Assembly (NCBI RefSeq): GCF_000276665.1
Contig: NW_004955517.1
Coordinates: 4,903,546-4,967,545 of the forward strand
DNA: 64,000 nt
DNA from: Chinchilla lanigera
Lineage: Eukaryota; Chordata; Mammalia; Rodentia; Chinchillidae
Direction: 5' to 3'
Part shown: piece by piece, positions 1-11,700 of the stretch
Numbering within the stretch: the stretch's first letter is position 1
How the letters are laid out: each line of letters begins with the position of its first letter
Translations under genes and position numbers: made by a program
The notes under the pieces: model-generated
What the model saw: the letters and a program-made list of their open reading frames with translations, nothing else
The model's database searches: none
What the model was told of the DNA's origin: nothing

Positions 1-545
1 AAAAGAATGAAAGAGAAAGCATGAAATTTAGGAATAGGGATTTCTGACAAGTATCACGTGCCAGCATTGCACCGCCTTCCAAAATGTGCTAAGCGGTGTG
101 GCAAACACTGTCTCCCTTAGCAGAGGACGCCTGCGATCCTTACTGTTCAGTGCACTCCTTTGAAATTATCACGAGCTACAATTATTTTGTAACCTGAGCA
201 CATTTGCTTGCTCATTCAATTCAGACAACAGCTCTGTAGGTTTTATTTTTATTTCACACACACCTATACATTCAAGCATCTTGAGGGTGGCTGAGCATAA
301 ATATAAGATTCTACAGTTAAGGAAAAATTTGAGAAAACATCCACTGATACAACCTTAGGGTTTAGAATGGCCCATCTTGGCCAGAATCCCAAATCCACCA
401 AGCTGTCTCAGCCTAAGGTGTGTCATATGTTCCAGATAAGCCCAATTGAATGCTTTATATCAAGCTTTAAGCTACAGGGGACTTGTGAAAACAACTTAGG
501 GATTTATGATCAGTATTATTTTAGGGAATGTAGAAAATATGGTAA
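1..545. other. No recognisable feature
   Basis: Moderately AT-rich DNA. Short open frames exist on both strands but none resembles a known family or has splice-site context that I can support. Confidence 0.5.
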
Positions 546-591
546 GTGTGTGTGTGTATGTGTGTATGTGTGCATATATATATATATATAT
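546..591. repeat. (GT)n/(AT)n compound microsatellite
   Basis: Alternating GT with TATG interruptions runs into an uninterrupted AT tract. The overlapping short open frames on both strands, with VCV or YIYIY runs, are artefacts of this repeat. Confidence 0.95.
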
Positions 592-2810
592 CTCCATATG
601 ATAGATAGCTAGATAGGGTATTTTATATAGCAGGTCATATGAAAAAGAGTTTGAAAACCACTGATGACTTTTGGCATGGTCAAAATATGGCATCAGCCAG
701 ATTGGCACACTGAAAAATCTACTTTAAATAATCAACAACTTGTCATTTTAAAAAAAACTTCTCATTTATTTTGAAGGTGTTTTGAGTGGCTATGTTTCTC
801 TTTGAAATGGCTATATTTCTTTTGAAATCTGTTCCTCCTGGAGACAGTGATTAGTTGTGAATGAGGAAAATAAAGCTACTCTTCAAAGTTCACAACATAT
901 TGGCAGGGCCTATTTTTAGGGAAGTATTTCATATTTTAAAAAATTAATAATTCTGACATGTTCCTACCTCATGGCTTTGCAGTTACTATGACTCACCTTA
1001 ATTTTGCCTTAATAACTCTGTTTGACATTAGATGCCTCTTCAGAGAGGAAGAAAATCATTCAGAAATTAAGTGCCTAAAGGTTATTAAACTAATATTTAA
1101 AATTCTGGTCCTGCACATTTTACTTTACTCCCCTTATTAAATGCCATGAGTATAAATGTGTGATCCTCAGTATGTACACATACTTGAGTCTGTGTCCACT
1201 TGAAGGGCAGAAAAGGTGCTGAGGAATTTTAATTTTATTATTATAGCCTTTCTCCTAAGATTATTTATAGCTACCATCTACAACCATTGTATTAAGCCTG
1301 AGTTTAAGACAGAATTTCAAAGTCATAAAACACATCAAGATTCCCTCCATCTGTAGAACCTTTAATACTTCACGCCTTCCCCAAGTAATTAAGCATTTTT
1401 GAGGAAAAGGTTAAAATCTAACTTTGGAACTTCAAGAATGGAACTGAGTTCGTCGATACAACTGATAAATTTAGATCTCCTGCCGTAGGCATCCTGTAAG
1501 TTGAAATGAGAAGTTAAAACTGGAATGAATTCTACCTCAAACGTAGAATATATTCCTAGTGCAACTGCATCATTTCACTTTGCTGCTAGAGTTTTATTCC
1601 TAAATCTGAGGTTGATCATTCTTGTTAATAGGCTTGGTTGATATGTGGTAAGAACTCTCACTTGCAGGTCAAACTCAGTCTTACTAAACTGAGTTTAGCG
1701 ATAAAGGACATTTGTTGACCTATGTACCTGAGAAGTCTTAGGTAGTTTGGGCTTCCGTCTTGGGGAGGCCTTCTTTTTGCATGGTGATTACCACTTTGAG
1801 CTGTTCAGTGTGCCAGTTTACCACCCCAGCAGGGTTTCTCATTCTACTACTTGTTACAGAACTCAAGTACTGATTCTCAGTGGGGTACCTGGGGTCACAT
1901 GCTCGTTTTCTCGGTTTGCCAGACCTGGGCCATATTCCTGTCTCTGTATTCTAACGATAGCAGGAGAAGCAGGTTCTCCAAAGGAAAAGTTGGTGCTTAT
2001 TACAAAGGTAAAGTCTTATCTAGATTCTGTACAGGCAAGATACTATTATAGAGATTTTCATGTCACTTTTTAAAGAAAAACTTTAATGTCTTTATTTTTT
2101 TTAAAAAGTGAAATTATCTATTTCTCTATCTGAGCTATCCATTTAACAAATATATAGTGAGCCATGCATAGACATTGCCTTTCTCTTCTTTGAGCAAATG
2201 AATTGTATTCATGGTTTTGAACAAGTATCTGTAATATTTTATTAAATGATTTTCATCACTCAGTAATAAACAGGTGATTTGACTTAGCAGAGTAGAAGTG
2301 CTATTTTTAATACTTAGTGCTCTCTGGAGAGCTTCCAAATAATAATAGCATCTTTTAAAGCTTTGGATTCTCTAAGGAGCAATAAAATTGTGCTGAGTGT
2401 TGCCTGTGATAAATAACACATCTCTCTTCTCTCCTGTCCCATATTCCTGCTTGCAAAAGCACCAGATTTCATGCCATTATCTAAGGGTTGATTGCCTAGT
2501 GTAAGTCAATACTTGCTTTGCTTTCCATTGCTACGGGTTTCTTTGTAATCATACTGAAATGATGATAATGTGACTGCCTTTCAATAGTATTAAAAAATCA
2601 GGGACAATACAAACATTAATACATTAAACAAGGAACACATCTTGAAATGTTGTTTTCTGAAATGGGAACAGCTTGTTTTTCCTGATGAGGACTTCAGGGC
2701 TACCGAGAGAACCAGGGCTTTAGGAACAAAGAGCCCAGGGTAAAGGAGCCACAGAGAACTGTGTTCAACACGTTGCACAGAATGTCATGAGACATCAGTT
2801 GCAAGGGGAG
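592..2810. other. Unassigned AT-rich noncoding DNA
   Basis: About 2.2 kb without a gene, SINE or LTR that I can recognise. The open frames of 60-108 codons have no recognisable domain or codon bias. Confidence 0.45.
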
Positions 2811-2837
2811 GGGGAGAGAGAGAGAGAGAGAGAGAGA
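2811..2837. repeat. (GA)n microsatellite
   Basis: A G-rich lead-in followed by about 13 GA units. A serine/leucine-alternating open frame on the minus strand is an artefact of it. Confidence 0.95.
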
Positions 2838-3814
2838 ATGAGAATGTAAGGCCCAAAACATCTGATAAAAATACAGTACAAACCACAGAGTTAGCAGTCT
2901 CATAACCGTTACAGAGTTTAGGGCTTCCAAGTACGTAGGAACCTGATAAAAAGGATTTTTAATCGAGTTCCCTGAAGAGTTGTATCCTAAGATTAGGAAA
3001 AACTGGGAATATATTACCCTGAAGATGGCCTTCTTGTATTCTCTCTGCCTGCCAGAAGAAAATCAAATCATCTTTGGGAGAAGTAAACATCATTCAAAAC
3101 ATACTATTTCCATAAGCAGTGAGGCTGTCATTCCCTGCAAAGTGGTAGGCATGCCTGGAAACAGGAATAAATGGCCAAAACCCCAGGGTGGGGGTGGGCA
3201 GCAAAGTCATATTTCCAGAAGTGATTCAGATGCTTCAGGTGAAAGTCACAGATTTCCAAATAACTCGGTAATACACTCAAGAAAAGATACAGATTTTTAC
3301 TAGAGATTTAGAACCTATAAAAGGAATCATTTGGATGAATTAAAACTAAAATTTTTACTAAATATATTTCAGAACTCAATAGATGGGTTTAACAGTAAGT
3401 TCTACTTATCAGAAGACTAATGACATGGAAGATAGATAAGTAGAAATTAAAGCACAGAGCAAGAAAAAAAATGTAAAAATGAAGAAAATTTTTATAAGAG
3501 ACACAGCATAGTCTAAAGCGTTGGGCCAGGTAATGAAGGCCAACAGTAGATTAGGGAGAACATGGAGCAGATGCAATGTTTGAAGAGACACTAGGCAAGA
3601 ACTTCCAAAGATTCATAAGTGATCACAAACCATAGGAAACTGTATAAGGAAGGACAATCAAATAAAATGAGTCATAGTATAGTAAAACTGCTCAAGAGCA
3701 TCCAAAGGGGAAAAAAAGAATTTCCAGCGACACCATTTCTAATTTTTAAACAGAAACAATAGCAGCCAGAAAACAATGAGACTACATGAAATACCAAAAG
3801 AAAATAATTATCAG
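2838..3814. other. Unassigned noncoding DNA
   Basis: AT-rich sequence with no recognisable gene or repeat by eye. Confidence 0.4.
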
Positions 3815-4195
3815 TTGTGTCGGTTACTTTTCTCTTTTTGCTGAGACAAAATACCTGATGCCCAGAATTAAGGAAGAAAAGGTTTATTTAGCTCACAGTT
3901 CGTGGAGGTTTCCGTCTGTACTCGGCTGGATCCAAGGCAGGTGGCACATGGCGGAGGGCGACAGTTCATGGCCAGAAGATAGCAAAGCAACAAGACCAAA
4001 AGAGGTGGGCAGCAGCCAGCAAGCCTCTTTCCCTCCCTTACACTGTATGCAGGCCCCCCACCCCACTACACCCAGTGCAGGGCGGGTGAAGCACTCACAT
4101 CCGCGATCCCATTGGACCACGAATCAATCAAAAACTAGAAGCCCACCCCATGACTGCATGAGGCTTTGGGGAGACATCTCGACACAAACCTTAAC
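3815..4195 (-). mobile_element. Solo MaLR-type LTR (antisense)
   Basis: The block shares its whole layout with the two LTRs of the provirus at 34491-36805. It opens with 'ggttacttttctc', then an A-rich segment and 'aaaaggtttattta' (an antisense AATAAA-type signal), and closes with 'tgactgcatgaggctttgg' just before the terminus. On the minus strand the element reads from about 4195 down to 3815. Flanking pentamers atcag (3810-3814) and ttcag (4196-4200) match 4/5, in line with the 5-bp duplications of ERVL/MaLR. The 149-codon open frame at 3786-4235 runs through the LTR and is not a gene. The exact subfamily is not known to me. Confidence 0.7.
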
Positions 4196-4589
4196 TTCAG
4201 TACTGAATTTTATACCTAGTGAACACAACCTTTAAAAAGGTTTTTTTAGATAAATTAAAACTAAGAATTCATTAGCATCATTTCTATATTGAAATTGTTT
4301 TAAAAGACAACTTCTCTGTCATAGTGACATGATTCCAGCTAGGATCATCAGCTGCAGGATTGCATGAAAACAGAAAAATGCTGGTGACTGTTAATGGGTA
4401 TAGATTGTTTAAAACAATCAAAGTACCTCATGTGTAGTGTAGTTTAACTCTCTGTTAAACAATTTAAAATGGAACGATTGAAGCATCCCTTAAGATAGTC
4501 ACTGCAGTGGATTAAGACATTTCAGATATTTTAAATCTATTATTTCATGATGTTAATAATAAAAAATTGATAAAAAAATAATTATAGTG
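4196..4589. other. No recognisable feature
   Basis: AT-rich DNA between a solo LTR and a SINE cluster; nothing recognised. Confidence 0.4.
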
Positions 4590-4715
4590 TCTTTTTGTGT
4601 GTATGCTGAGGACTAAACACAGGGTTTTCACACTGAGCTACATACCCAGCCCTTTTTATTTTTTAAATTACTAGACAGGGTCTAAGTCACTCAGTTGCCA
4701 ATGCTGGGCTCAAAC
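4590..4715 (-). mobile_element. Old B1/ID composite SINE relic
   Basis: On the plus strand, antisense ID-like sequence ('actgagctacatacccagccc', 4630-4651, read with mismatches) is followed by antisense B1-like sequence ('agacagggtctaagtcac' and 'gctgggctcaaac'). On the minus strand the order is therefore B1 then ID, as in the B1-dID composite SINEs described in several non-murine rodents. It is much more diverged than the ID beside it. Confidence 0.55.
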
Positions 4716-4840
4716 TTTTTTTTTTTTTTTGGTTTTTCTGGTTTTTCTCCGGTACCGGGAACCAAACTCACGACCTTGCACTTGCCAGGCAGGCGCTTTG
4801 CCGCTGAGCTAAATCCCCAGCCCAGCTAAATCCCCAGCCC
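4716..4840 (-). mobile_element. ID SINE (tRNA-derived), antisense
   Basis: An oligo-T stretch at 4716-4730 is the antisense A tail. It is followed by the antisense B box and A box ('gagctaaatccccagccc' at the 5' end of the element). The last 17 bases of the 5' end are present twice in tandem (4807-4840), an unusual 5' duplication. The element lies directly against the old B1/ID relic, probably having inserted at its tail. Confidence 0.9.
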
Positions 4841-5132
4841 TAATATCCTTATTTTTAACTCTAGTGAATTAATGGATTCAGACATTGAACATTAATGTCT
4901 CTGAATATTACAGAAAACATGACCTTACATAGTATGCCTCCTGAGGATGAAGCTCACATCACCATATGTAGAGTAATCTTACCAAAAAGAAACTAAAAAA
5001 CAAAACAACAAATATGAAATGGAGTCTGGTAAGCATCTAGCTTTAACTATTAATAAATAGAAATTGCAAGTAGGGAGTATCTTATTTAATATATACCATA
5101 GGGGAAAATTCAGAATGTAGGAAATTTCTGTT
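4841..5132. other. Spacer, nothing recognised
   Basis: AT-rich sequence between two ID elements. Confidence 0.4.
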
Positions 5133-5268
5133 TTAGCAAGTCACTTTTTGTTTATTCATTTGTTTTTGTTTTTCTTCCGGTACCAGGAATCGAACTCATG
5201 ACCTTTGCTTGCCAGGCAGGTGCTGTGCCGCTGAGCTAAATCCCCAGGCCCTTAGCAAGTCACTTTTT
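5133..5268 (-). mobile_element. ID SINE with target-site duplication
   Basis: The ID occupies about 5150-5251 in antisense. It is flanked by the 17-bp direct repeat 'ttagcaagtcacttttt' at 5133-5149 and 5252-5268, so this is a complete retroposition event. The inner promoter boxes are present with a few substitutions. Confidence 0.92.
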
Positions 5269-5629
5269 TAGTGAATCAGTGGCAAGGCAATGAAGATTAG
5301 GGGGAATCTTTCAAAAACACATACTGGAATAGTTACAGGAAATGTGATATTTATGATTTGTTTTTAAAATAATATGGTTGGAGGAAAAGTAGATGGCAAG
5401 AGAAATGGAATAAGATTGGCTATGAGCTAATGATCATTAAAAGAGGACAGAGTATATAGAGGTTTCATTTCAGTACTAAGTTTATTTTTTCATGTGAGAA
5501 TTCTCTTAAATAAAAAGCTTGAAAGCAATATATTATGGTGGAAAGTATTGATACATAAAGCAGGAATGGAATAGAGGAAGTTAAAAGGATGTCAAATTCT
5601 TACCCAGAGAGTGTAGAAATACTAATTGT
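5269..5629. other. Unassigned AT-rich DNA
   Basis: No feature recognised; it may be part of the degraded L1 that follows. Confidence 0.35.
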
Positions 5630-5974
5630 AGTAGATTCTAATGAGTCAAGATAACATGTTTTCGTTCCCAGGATAACCCAGGATATAAAGAATATATAAC
5701 TATACAAGCTGATAGAAGAGTACAACACATAATAAAATACATTAGATTAATTAAAGATATAGTAATTATTAACAACACAAAGCTGGGGAAAAATAAAGAA
5801 CATGCTAGGGAACATGGTGATTTGAATACGATGTAACATTGATGTGAAAGGACTAAATACTTTGATTTAAAAACAAAGATTATCTGACTCCATTATAAAT
5901 ACTAGACATGTATCAACTAACAACATGATCAAATCTAAGTAAAGTCCATATGGATATTAAAAATAAAAGGATAT

Positions 5975-6104
5975 AGCCAGGTGTGTGCATTTGGGAGGGT
6001 GAGGCAGAAGAACAGCTGCAAGTTTAAGTTCTGCCTGGACCACATAAGGAGTCTAAGGCCAGCCTGCACCACATGGTGAGACCCTGTCTTAGAAGACAAA
6101 GAAC
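5975..6104 (+). mobile_element. B1 SINE inserted in L1 fossil
   Basis: It starts 'gccaggtgtgtgcatttggg', has 'gtgaggcagaag' and carries the internal duplication typical of rodent B1 ('gttctgcctggaccacataa' then 'aggccagcctgcaccacatg'). It ends at 'gagaccctgtctta'. Divergence is considerable. The minus-strand open frame over it is antisense B1, not a gene. Confidence 0.8.
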
Positions 6105-7253
6105 TATACAGACTATGCAAAAGAAGTATATGTAGCAATCTGTATACGTACAAATAGCATGGTCTGAAAGGTTAAAAAATTATACATAACTAACAGCATT
6201 AAACATTATGAAAAATGTTAGAAAACACATAGCAGACTTAAAACTAGATAGTAATTTTGACCTAATTGCAATATATAGAACACTGTACGTACCAACTGAA
6301 GAATATACATTTGTAAAAATTTAGTAAATAGACTACATAGTTAGACTTAACACTTCTCAGTAGATTTCAAAGGTTTGAAAGCATAGAACCTATTTTCTGG
6401 TCACTTAGTATTAAGGTAGAAAACACTGATAAAATTAAAATGAGAAAACTTTGACATTTTAAGTGATATCCCCACGAGTCAAAGAAAATAATCACAATAA
6501 AAATAGTATTTACCAGTAATAACAGTGCAACATATCAAACCTTGAGGTTCAAGCCAAACCAGGATTTATAGGGAAATTTATACCTTTAAGTTCTTAAAAA
6601 GCAGAAAAGCTAAAAATCAGTGATGCCAACATCAATATCAAGGATTTAAAAAGGAATAGCAGAACAAATTCAAAAAATGAAGAAATTAAAGAGCAGAAAT
6701 AATTAAAATGGAAAATAAACAATACAAATAATATTGTCATTTGAAAAAGCTAATAAAATTGACTAACCTCCCACTAAGAATAATTAAAATAAAAGATAAG
6801 GCATAAAGGCAGAAATTGCCAGCATCAGAAATGAAAAAACAATTACAGCACCGTAAAAGAAAATAAAAATATATAATCAAGAGTTTATACTAATAAACTT
6901 CAAAATTTAAATGAAATGTTTAAAATTTCTTAAAGGACTTAGAAAAATAATTATATATAGTAATTCTAGTGGTTTCCATAAATGCATTATACATTATAAT
7001 ACATTTTAGGAAATCAAAATTATTTTGTACCTATTAAAGGGATTAGCATCATAATTATCTTTCCACAAAGTAAACACAGTTAACTTTGCCAGTAACTTCT
7101 TCCAAGCATTTAAAAGGGAAGCAATACCAGTCATATATAGTGATACACCTTATTATGCCATCATAAACAAAATATTAATAAAAGAAATCCATAGTTCACT
7201 TTTTCTCATGAAGATAGATGGAAAGTCTGACCAAAACATTAGTAAATCAAATC

Positions 7254-7400
7254 TATAAAATGGATAATATATTATATAAAATATATTAGATACTGGGAAT
7301 CAGATGGGGAAACAAGCCACAGAGCAAGCACACATGGGGTGGACAAGGACTTTCCTGGGAGGGGTGGGTTATGGTGATATATAAAATGGATAATATATTA
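7254..7400. repeat. 105-bp insert flanked by perfect 21-bp direct repeats
   Basis: Identical 21-bp repeats lie at 7254-7274 and 7380-7400. The inserted 105 bp (7275-7379) starts with a partial copy of the same repeat (7275-7290). It then has 82 bp (7294-7375) identical to 8113-8194 except for one base (7298 A against 8117 G), in direct orientation. The sequence left of the insert plus one repeat reads straight into 7401 onward as L1-like sequence, so the insertion is secondary. There is no poly-A tail. Confidence 0.85.
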
Positions 7401-7727
7401 CTATCAAGTTGGCTTTATTGGAGAGCAGTCAGTGCAATTCACCGTCTTAATAGGGTTAAACTGAAAAACCATATCATAGCCTCAGTAGATGAGGGGGAAG
7501 TGATTTAACATTCATTCATGATGAAAACTGGTGGGAAAATGAGGATAGAGAAGCACTTCCTTGATTGGATGGGTAATATCTACAGAAAAGCTTCACCAAA
7601 CTTCATATTCCATGTTACAATATTAACATTTTTGTTTAGCTCAGGAATATGTATATCCATTTCCACTTTTATTTGTCACTGTTATTAGAACCATTGAGAA
7701 TATTCTTATGATAAGCATAATCTGTAT

Positions 7728-7734
7728 TTTATTT

Positions 7735-7774
<40 letters not shown>

Positions 7775-7775
7775 T
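7728..7775. repeat. (TTTA)n microsatellite
   Basis: About ten TTTA units, ending at 'tctttt'. Confidence 0.95.
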
Positions 7776-7779
7776 CTTT

Positions 7780-8330
7780 TAAGAGTAGTGGGTTGCCCAC
7801 TGACCCTGCTTCTCAAGGCTGTTTTACTGAGGAAAGCCATGAGATGAGGAGGTCTTAAGGTAGGACAGAACTATAACCAATCAATAAGATTACGAGTATT
7901 GAGCTGGCGATATAGCTCAGCATCACAGCACCTGCCTGGCAAGCGCAAGGTTGTTAGTTTGATTCCCAGTACCAAAAAACAAAATTACAAGTGTAGTCAC
8001 TTAGGTAATACTGATCCAATGGTAAATCATAGAACGGGTGTGAGGTGGGACAAAGCCATGGTGAACCAATAAGATCACAGTAATTACAGTTGCTTGGGTA
8101 ATATTGATTAAATGGGGATCAGATGGGGAAACAAGCCACAGAGCAAGCACACATGGGGTGGACAAGGACTTTCCTGGGAGGGGTGGGTTATGGTTTGGTC
8201 CTCCACCTCATGAGCAGTTCTTTTCTTGAAGCCTGTCCTTCAGTGAATGTGCCTCCAGCCACAGTTGTCTTCTGCATTGATCTTTTGAGGGCCCAGTCTT
8301 GTCTGAATGCCTACAATATTTCTACCTAAC
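7780..8330 (-). mobile_element. Probable 3' LTR region of the ERV1 relic
   Basis: This lies beyond the env transmembrane end and holds repeated CCAAT-like elements in antisense ('aaccaatcaataag' at 7876, 'gaaccaataagatcac' at 8063). It is interrupted by an ID SINE (7901-7983). Part of it (8113-8194) is the apparent source of the copied insert at 7294-7375. No clear poly-A signal or matching partner LTR was found, so the call rests mainly on position. Confidence 0.4.
7889..7993 (+). mobile_element. ID SINE
   Basis: The element covers about 7901-7983: 'gagctggcgatatagctcag' at the 5' end, then a B-box-like region and a short A-rich tail. Flanks 'attacgagta' (7889) and 'attacaagtg' (7984) are a slightly diverged target-site duplication. 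It inserted into the ERV LTR-like region. Confidence 0.85.
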
Positions 8331-8499
8331 TCAGCTATCTATAATTGTCCCCTCGGAAGAAGTATCCTTAACTGCTTTGAGGGGGCAAGAGTTGAAGGCT
8401 GATCTGGCTACTTCCACCTGAAGAGGGTCATAGTTAGGATGCACAGTCAGAGATACTCCAGAAAGGGTCTGTTTAAAGGCCCTCAAAAGATGCCATATG

Positions 8500-8900
8500 T
8501 TCTTGTCTGTTAAGTCTGGAGGAGACAAGGCCACAGAAACAGTTCAGTATGCATGGGCCAAATAATTAAATCAACAGGATAATTATGAATACAGACAACA
8601 AGGTTTTCCACCAGGGGGAGCCAGTAATAGCTTTCCATAAAGACCATAAGGAGAAGGTCCAGGGAATTTCAGAACCTGACATGTCATTAACCTGCCGTCT
8701 AGTATCTTGAACAGCTATGGAGACATTAGCAGAAGGATGAGGAATCTACACACAACATTCAGCTTTTATAATTGCATGAGTCTCCCCTTGTGCTGCTGTT
8801 AGAATGTTTAAAACCATCCAATTTTGGAGGACGGCTTGCCTCATTAATTTTATTTCTTCATTCAGGAGGGAGATCAGCTGCAGTGTCATTTAAGGCCCTC
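8500..8900 (-). pseudogene. ERV env transmembrane-subunit remnant
   Basis: On the minus strand, a heptad-type region (about 8890-8765) is followed by a cysteine pair 'ECC' (8752-8760). Then come a Trp-containing stretch and a hydrophobic membrane segment (about 8612-8569), followed by 'LFGPCILN' (8540-8564), a typical post-membrane motif of gamma-type Env proteins. A stop codon interrupts between the membrane segment and this motif, and the first cysteine of the usual loop appears replaced by His. It is clearly non-functional. Upstream env (about 8900-9800) is too decayed for me to place. Confidence 0.7.
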
Positions 8901-9899
8901 TGAGTATACTTAGTTAAGGCCTCGATGTGCTACATGACATCTCTAACCCTAGGGAAGGGATAAAGATAGAAGCCAAATGATCATACCAGTGAAACACTCT
9001 TCTAGACCATCGATGCTGTAGGCAGGGTAAGTCTGCAAGTTTGTCAATGCTTTTGACACTTCTGCCTTGTAACCATGTAAATCCCAGTGTGCATTTTCCT
9101 ATCTATTCTGGGGGTAGTCAGGTTCCACAGGACCATTGAATGCCACTGGGGGCTTCTCATCTAATTCCAGGGTGATTATGCCAGTTTGTTGCAAAGCAAT
9201 CTTCAGCTTGTAAACTTATTGTGTATAAACATTATTTTTTTGGTGGGGGAAGTATGTCCATCCTAAGTATTTAGTAGAGTTGGACCAATGAGAATAGGAG
9301 TGTTTCTTCTGTTCCCAACATCAGGGGGCTTTTCTGCTAAGGTGTCTTGTAGTGGGGGTTAACCATAGATAATCATCCCATATCTGAAAATAGCCATCTT
9401 AATATCTATGGTTGTTGGCCCTCAGGATAGGACCCTTGCTTTTATTTAATAAGGGTCCTGATGGAGCCTTTAAAGAGGCTTCAGTGGCATTGTTAGAAAA
9501 AATTCTATTATGTTCAGGATCATTAAAATATAGTTTGTAAGCCACTCACCTAACTTGTAATGGTGGGGTACACTATGCACCAGTGAACTCTTGTAACTCA
9601 TCAATATAGTCTTGTAGTTTATTCCAGTTATCTCCTTGGAGTAGGGATACCCACCAAGGAAGTCCAGATTTACTGGACAAGGGGAGCAGGTCACATATCC
9701 AGGAGGTGTTTGCTGTAATGACTCTGATATTCTTGTGTGCACCTTAGAAAGGAATTGCATTCTCCCTTAAGTGGTAAAGTGATTAGTAAAAGGGCTAAGA
9801 GTAACATCTTAGATTACTTATCTCAAGGCTTTGCTTTTTCTTGAACAAGAATCTTGAGTCTTCTGTAGCTTCACAGGAGTATTCTGATGATGCTTGCTC

Positions 9900-10740
9900 A
9901 CACTCAGTGACATGTCTGGTTCCCAGGACTTGAGTCAGGTATGGTGCACCTAGGAGTCCAGCCCTGCTCCCTTGACAGCTGATAGAGTTGACAGGGTCAC
10001 AGTGTGTGGTCCTTCCCAAGTTGGTCCTAGGAAAGGGGACGATGAGGGAAGAGACTTCACCAGTATTAAGTCTCTGAGGTGGAATATGGGATTTCCCTTT
10101 TCTTTAGATTGAGCTTCCATTAGATGTTGAAGAGTCTGTTGGAATTTAGCCAGTGATGTGACATCCTTCAGTAAGGCATCTCTCTGTTGGAGAGAAAATC
10201 ATTAGTGAGAAAATGGCATCCATAAAGTGTTTCAAGTGGACTAAAGCCTAGAATTTGAGGTGTATTTCTTATTTTAATGAGAGTTAAAGATAGTAAGTGA
10301 GGCCACTATAGTTGAGTCTCCTAAGCCATTTTGCACAGATGTCTCTTTAGGATCTCATTCATTTTTTCCACCTTTCCTGATGATTGTGGCCTTCATGCAC
10401 AATGGAGGTGATAGAGAATGCCCAGTGTCTGAAAGACAACTGTGTGACTGTTGCTTTCAAAGAAGGGCCATTATCCCTCTGTAAGCTCTTAGAAAGTCCA
10501 GATCTGGGGTTGATTTCTGAGATTACAAGTTTTACTACCTCTTGTAACTTTTCTGTTCTATGAAGAAAGGATTCAACCCAGTTTGTGAAGGTATCTACCC
10601 AGAGTAAAAAGTATTGAACTCCTTTACTCTTTGGCATATAAGCAAAATCAAGCTACCAGTAAGTACTATTCTTAAGGGACTGGGATAGCAATTGTTGCCT
10701 GTTGGCTCTTAGACCACTCTACTGATATTCTGATATTTTA
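9900..10740 (-). pseudogene. ERV integrase remnant
   Basis: Minus-strand sequence contains the integrase core. An 'LDFAYMP' segment just right of 10637 holds the first catalytic Asp and is preceded by a stop. Then come 'VDTFTNWVESF' and 'RDNGP' (second Asp region) within the 92-codon frame 10637-10359. Further left, broken frames keep integrase-like text, ending in a C-terminal domain-like 'TWEGPHTV' segment around 10020-10050. Stops and frame changes break it into pieces. The family is ERV1/gamma-like by these motifs. Confidence 0.75.
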
Positions 10741-11096
10741 TTTCAAATCCCTCCAAATTCAGCTATAATTATCTCCAAAATTTTGATGACTTATGAGAAG
10801 CAGATAATAATTAATACATTATTTTTGACCAATGAAAAACTCTCAAGTTATTGTACATAATGAACAATATATTTTGCATTTGTAAAACCAAGCAAAGCAT
10901 CATTTTGATTAGTTGAAAACCTGGGTATATTTATATATGATAGTATTTAGACAGTGTAAACTATCTCCCCCTAGGATAGGAGCTGGGCTGTTAGGCATAA
11001 CTAAAAGGAGTTGGAGAAGAGAAAGTAATCCAAGTTATAACTTAAGTGAGTTACCTTTTATCTGGTGACTCTTTTTTATTGAGATATGATGGATGG

Positions 11097-11160
11097 AAGA
11101 AAGCCTAGGATTGAAAAGGAGAACAAAGAGACACGGGCCAATGTCTAACAATAAGCTGCT
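11097..11160 (-). pseudogene. ERV protease active-site remnant
   Basis: On the minus strand one frame reads a hydrophobic run into 'LLLDIGPCL', which fits the retroviral aspartic protease active site with the middle Thr replaced by Ile. Position between the gag zinc knuckles and integrase supports the call. Only this patch is recognisable. Confidence 0.5.
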
Positions 11161-11339
11161 TTTTTTCCCACTTGTCATGATTACTCAGGGCTCCTCCATG
11201 TAGGTGACATGTGGAGATGGTAATCTAGCCAGAGGGAGGAGGCAGAGCACCCTGTGGCTCTTCAGTCTTGCTGGACCAGCTGGAAAGATGAGTCTAAGCT
11301 CTGGGGCCTTCACCTCAGAGTGCAGTCTTTTTTCCACTG

Positions 11340-11700
11340 GCTGCCTTTGAAGTCAGGGCATGGCATGGAGGAGGGTCTCTTAAGGCAGTCCCTCTTAAGG
11401 TGGCCTGGCTTTTGGCAGTGATAGCAGGTGAAATTGGTAGTCATTAAACATTTCTTGGAGCTCAAGAAATCAGACTTATGGTCTGTATTTTTTTAAGGCC
11501 ACAACAAAGACAGCCATTTTTTGGTCTCTTTGCTTTCTTTCCTTGGCTTCCCCCCAGTCTCAGTTACAGAATATTAAGGAGGCAGTTTTTACTAAAGTAT
11601 GACCTATCTGGAGCAAAAGCTATCTTTTGTAACTTTTTCTTAATATCTTGGGCTGACTGGGTAATAAAAATGTTTTAAGTATAATCTGTCCTCCTACTGA
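11340..11700 (-). pseudogene. ERV gag capsid end and nucleocapsid remnant
   Basis: A CCHC zinc knuckle is intact on the minus strand at 11385-11426 (CYHCQKPGHLKRDC, spacing 2-4-4). A second, degraded knuckle-like segment with a 'WKKDC' end follows at about 11340. Upstream (about 11700-11560) a 'TQSAQDIKKKLQK' segment fits the capsid C-terminus. Two knuckles are found in some ERV1 groups as well as in betaretrovirus-like elements. Frames are broken by stops. Confidence 0.7.

Larger units (their letters stand above)
5630..7725 (+). mobile_element. Ancient L1 ORF2 fossil (EN-RT region)
   Basis: A-rich plus-strand sequence resembles mammalian L1 ORF2 in order: endonuclease/linker-like segments around 5640-6340, linker-like text with many AAT/AAA codons at 6640-6850 ('agaaattgccagcatcag'), and RT-like text at 7400-7600 ('aaaccatatcatagcctc'). 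No long reading frame survives. It is interrupted by a B1 (5975-6104) and by a 105-bp insertion (see 7254-7400). Assignment is by resemblance, without alignment; edges are approximate. Confidence 0.6.

Noticed and set aside
3786..4235. 149-codon plus-strand open frame
   Set aside because: Runs through an antisense solo LTR; the translation has no domain.
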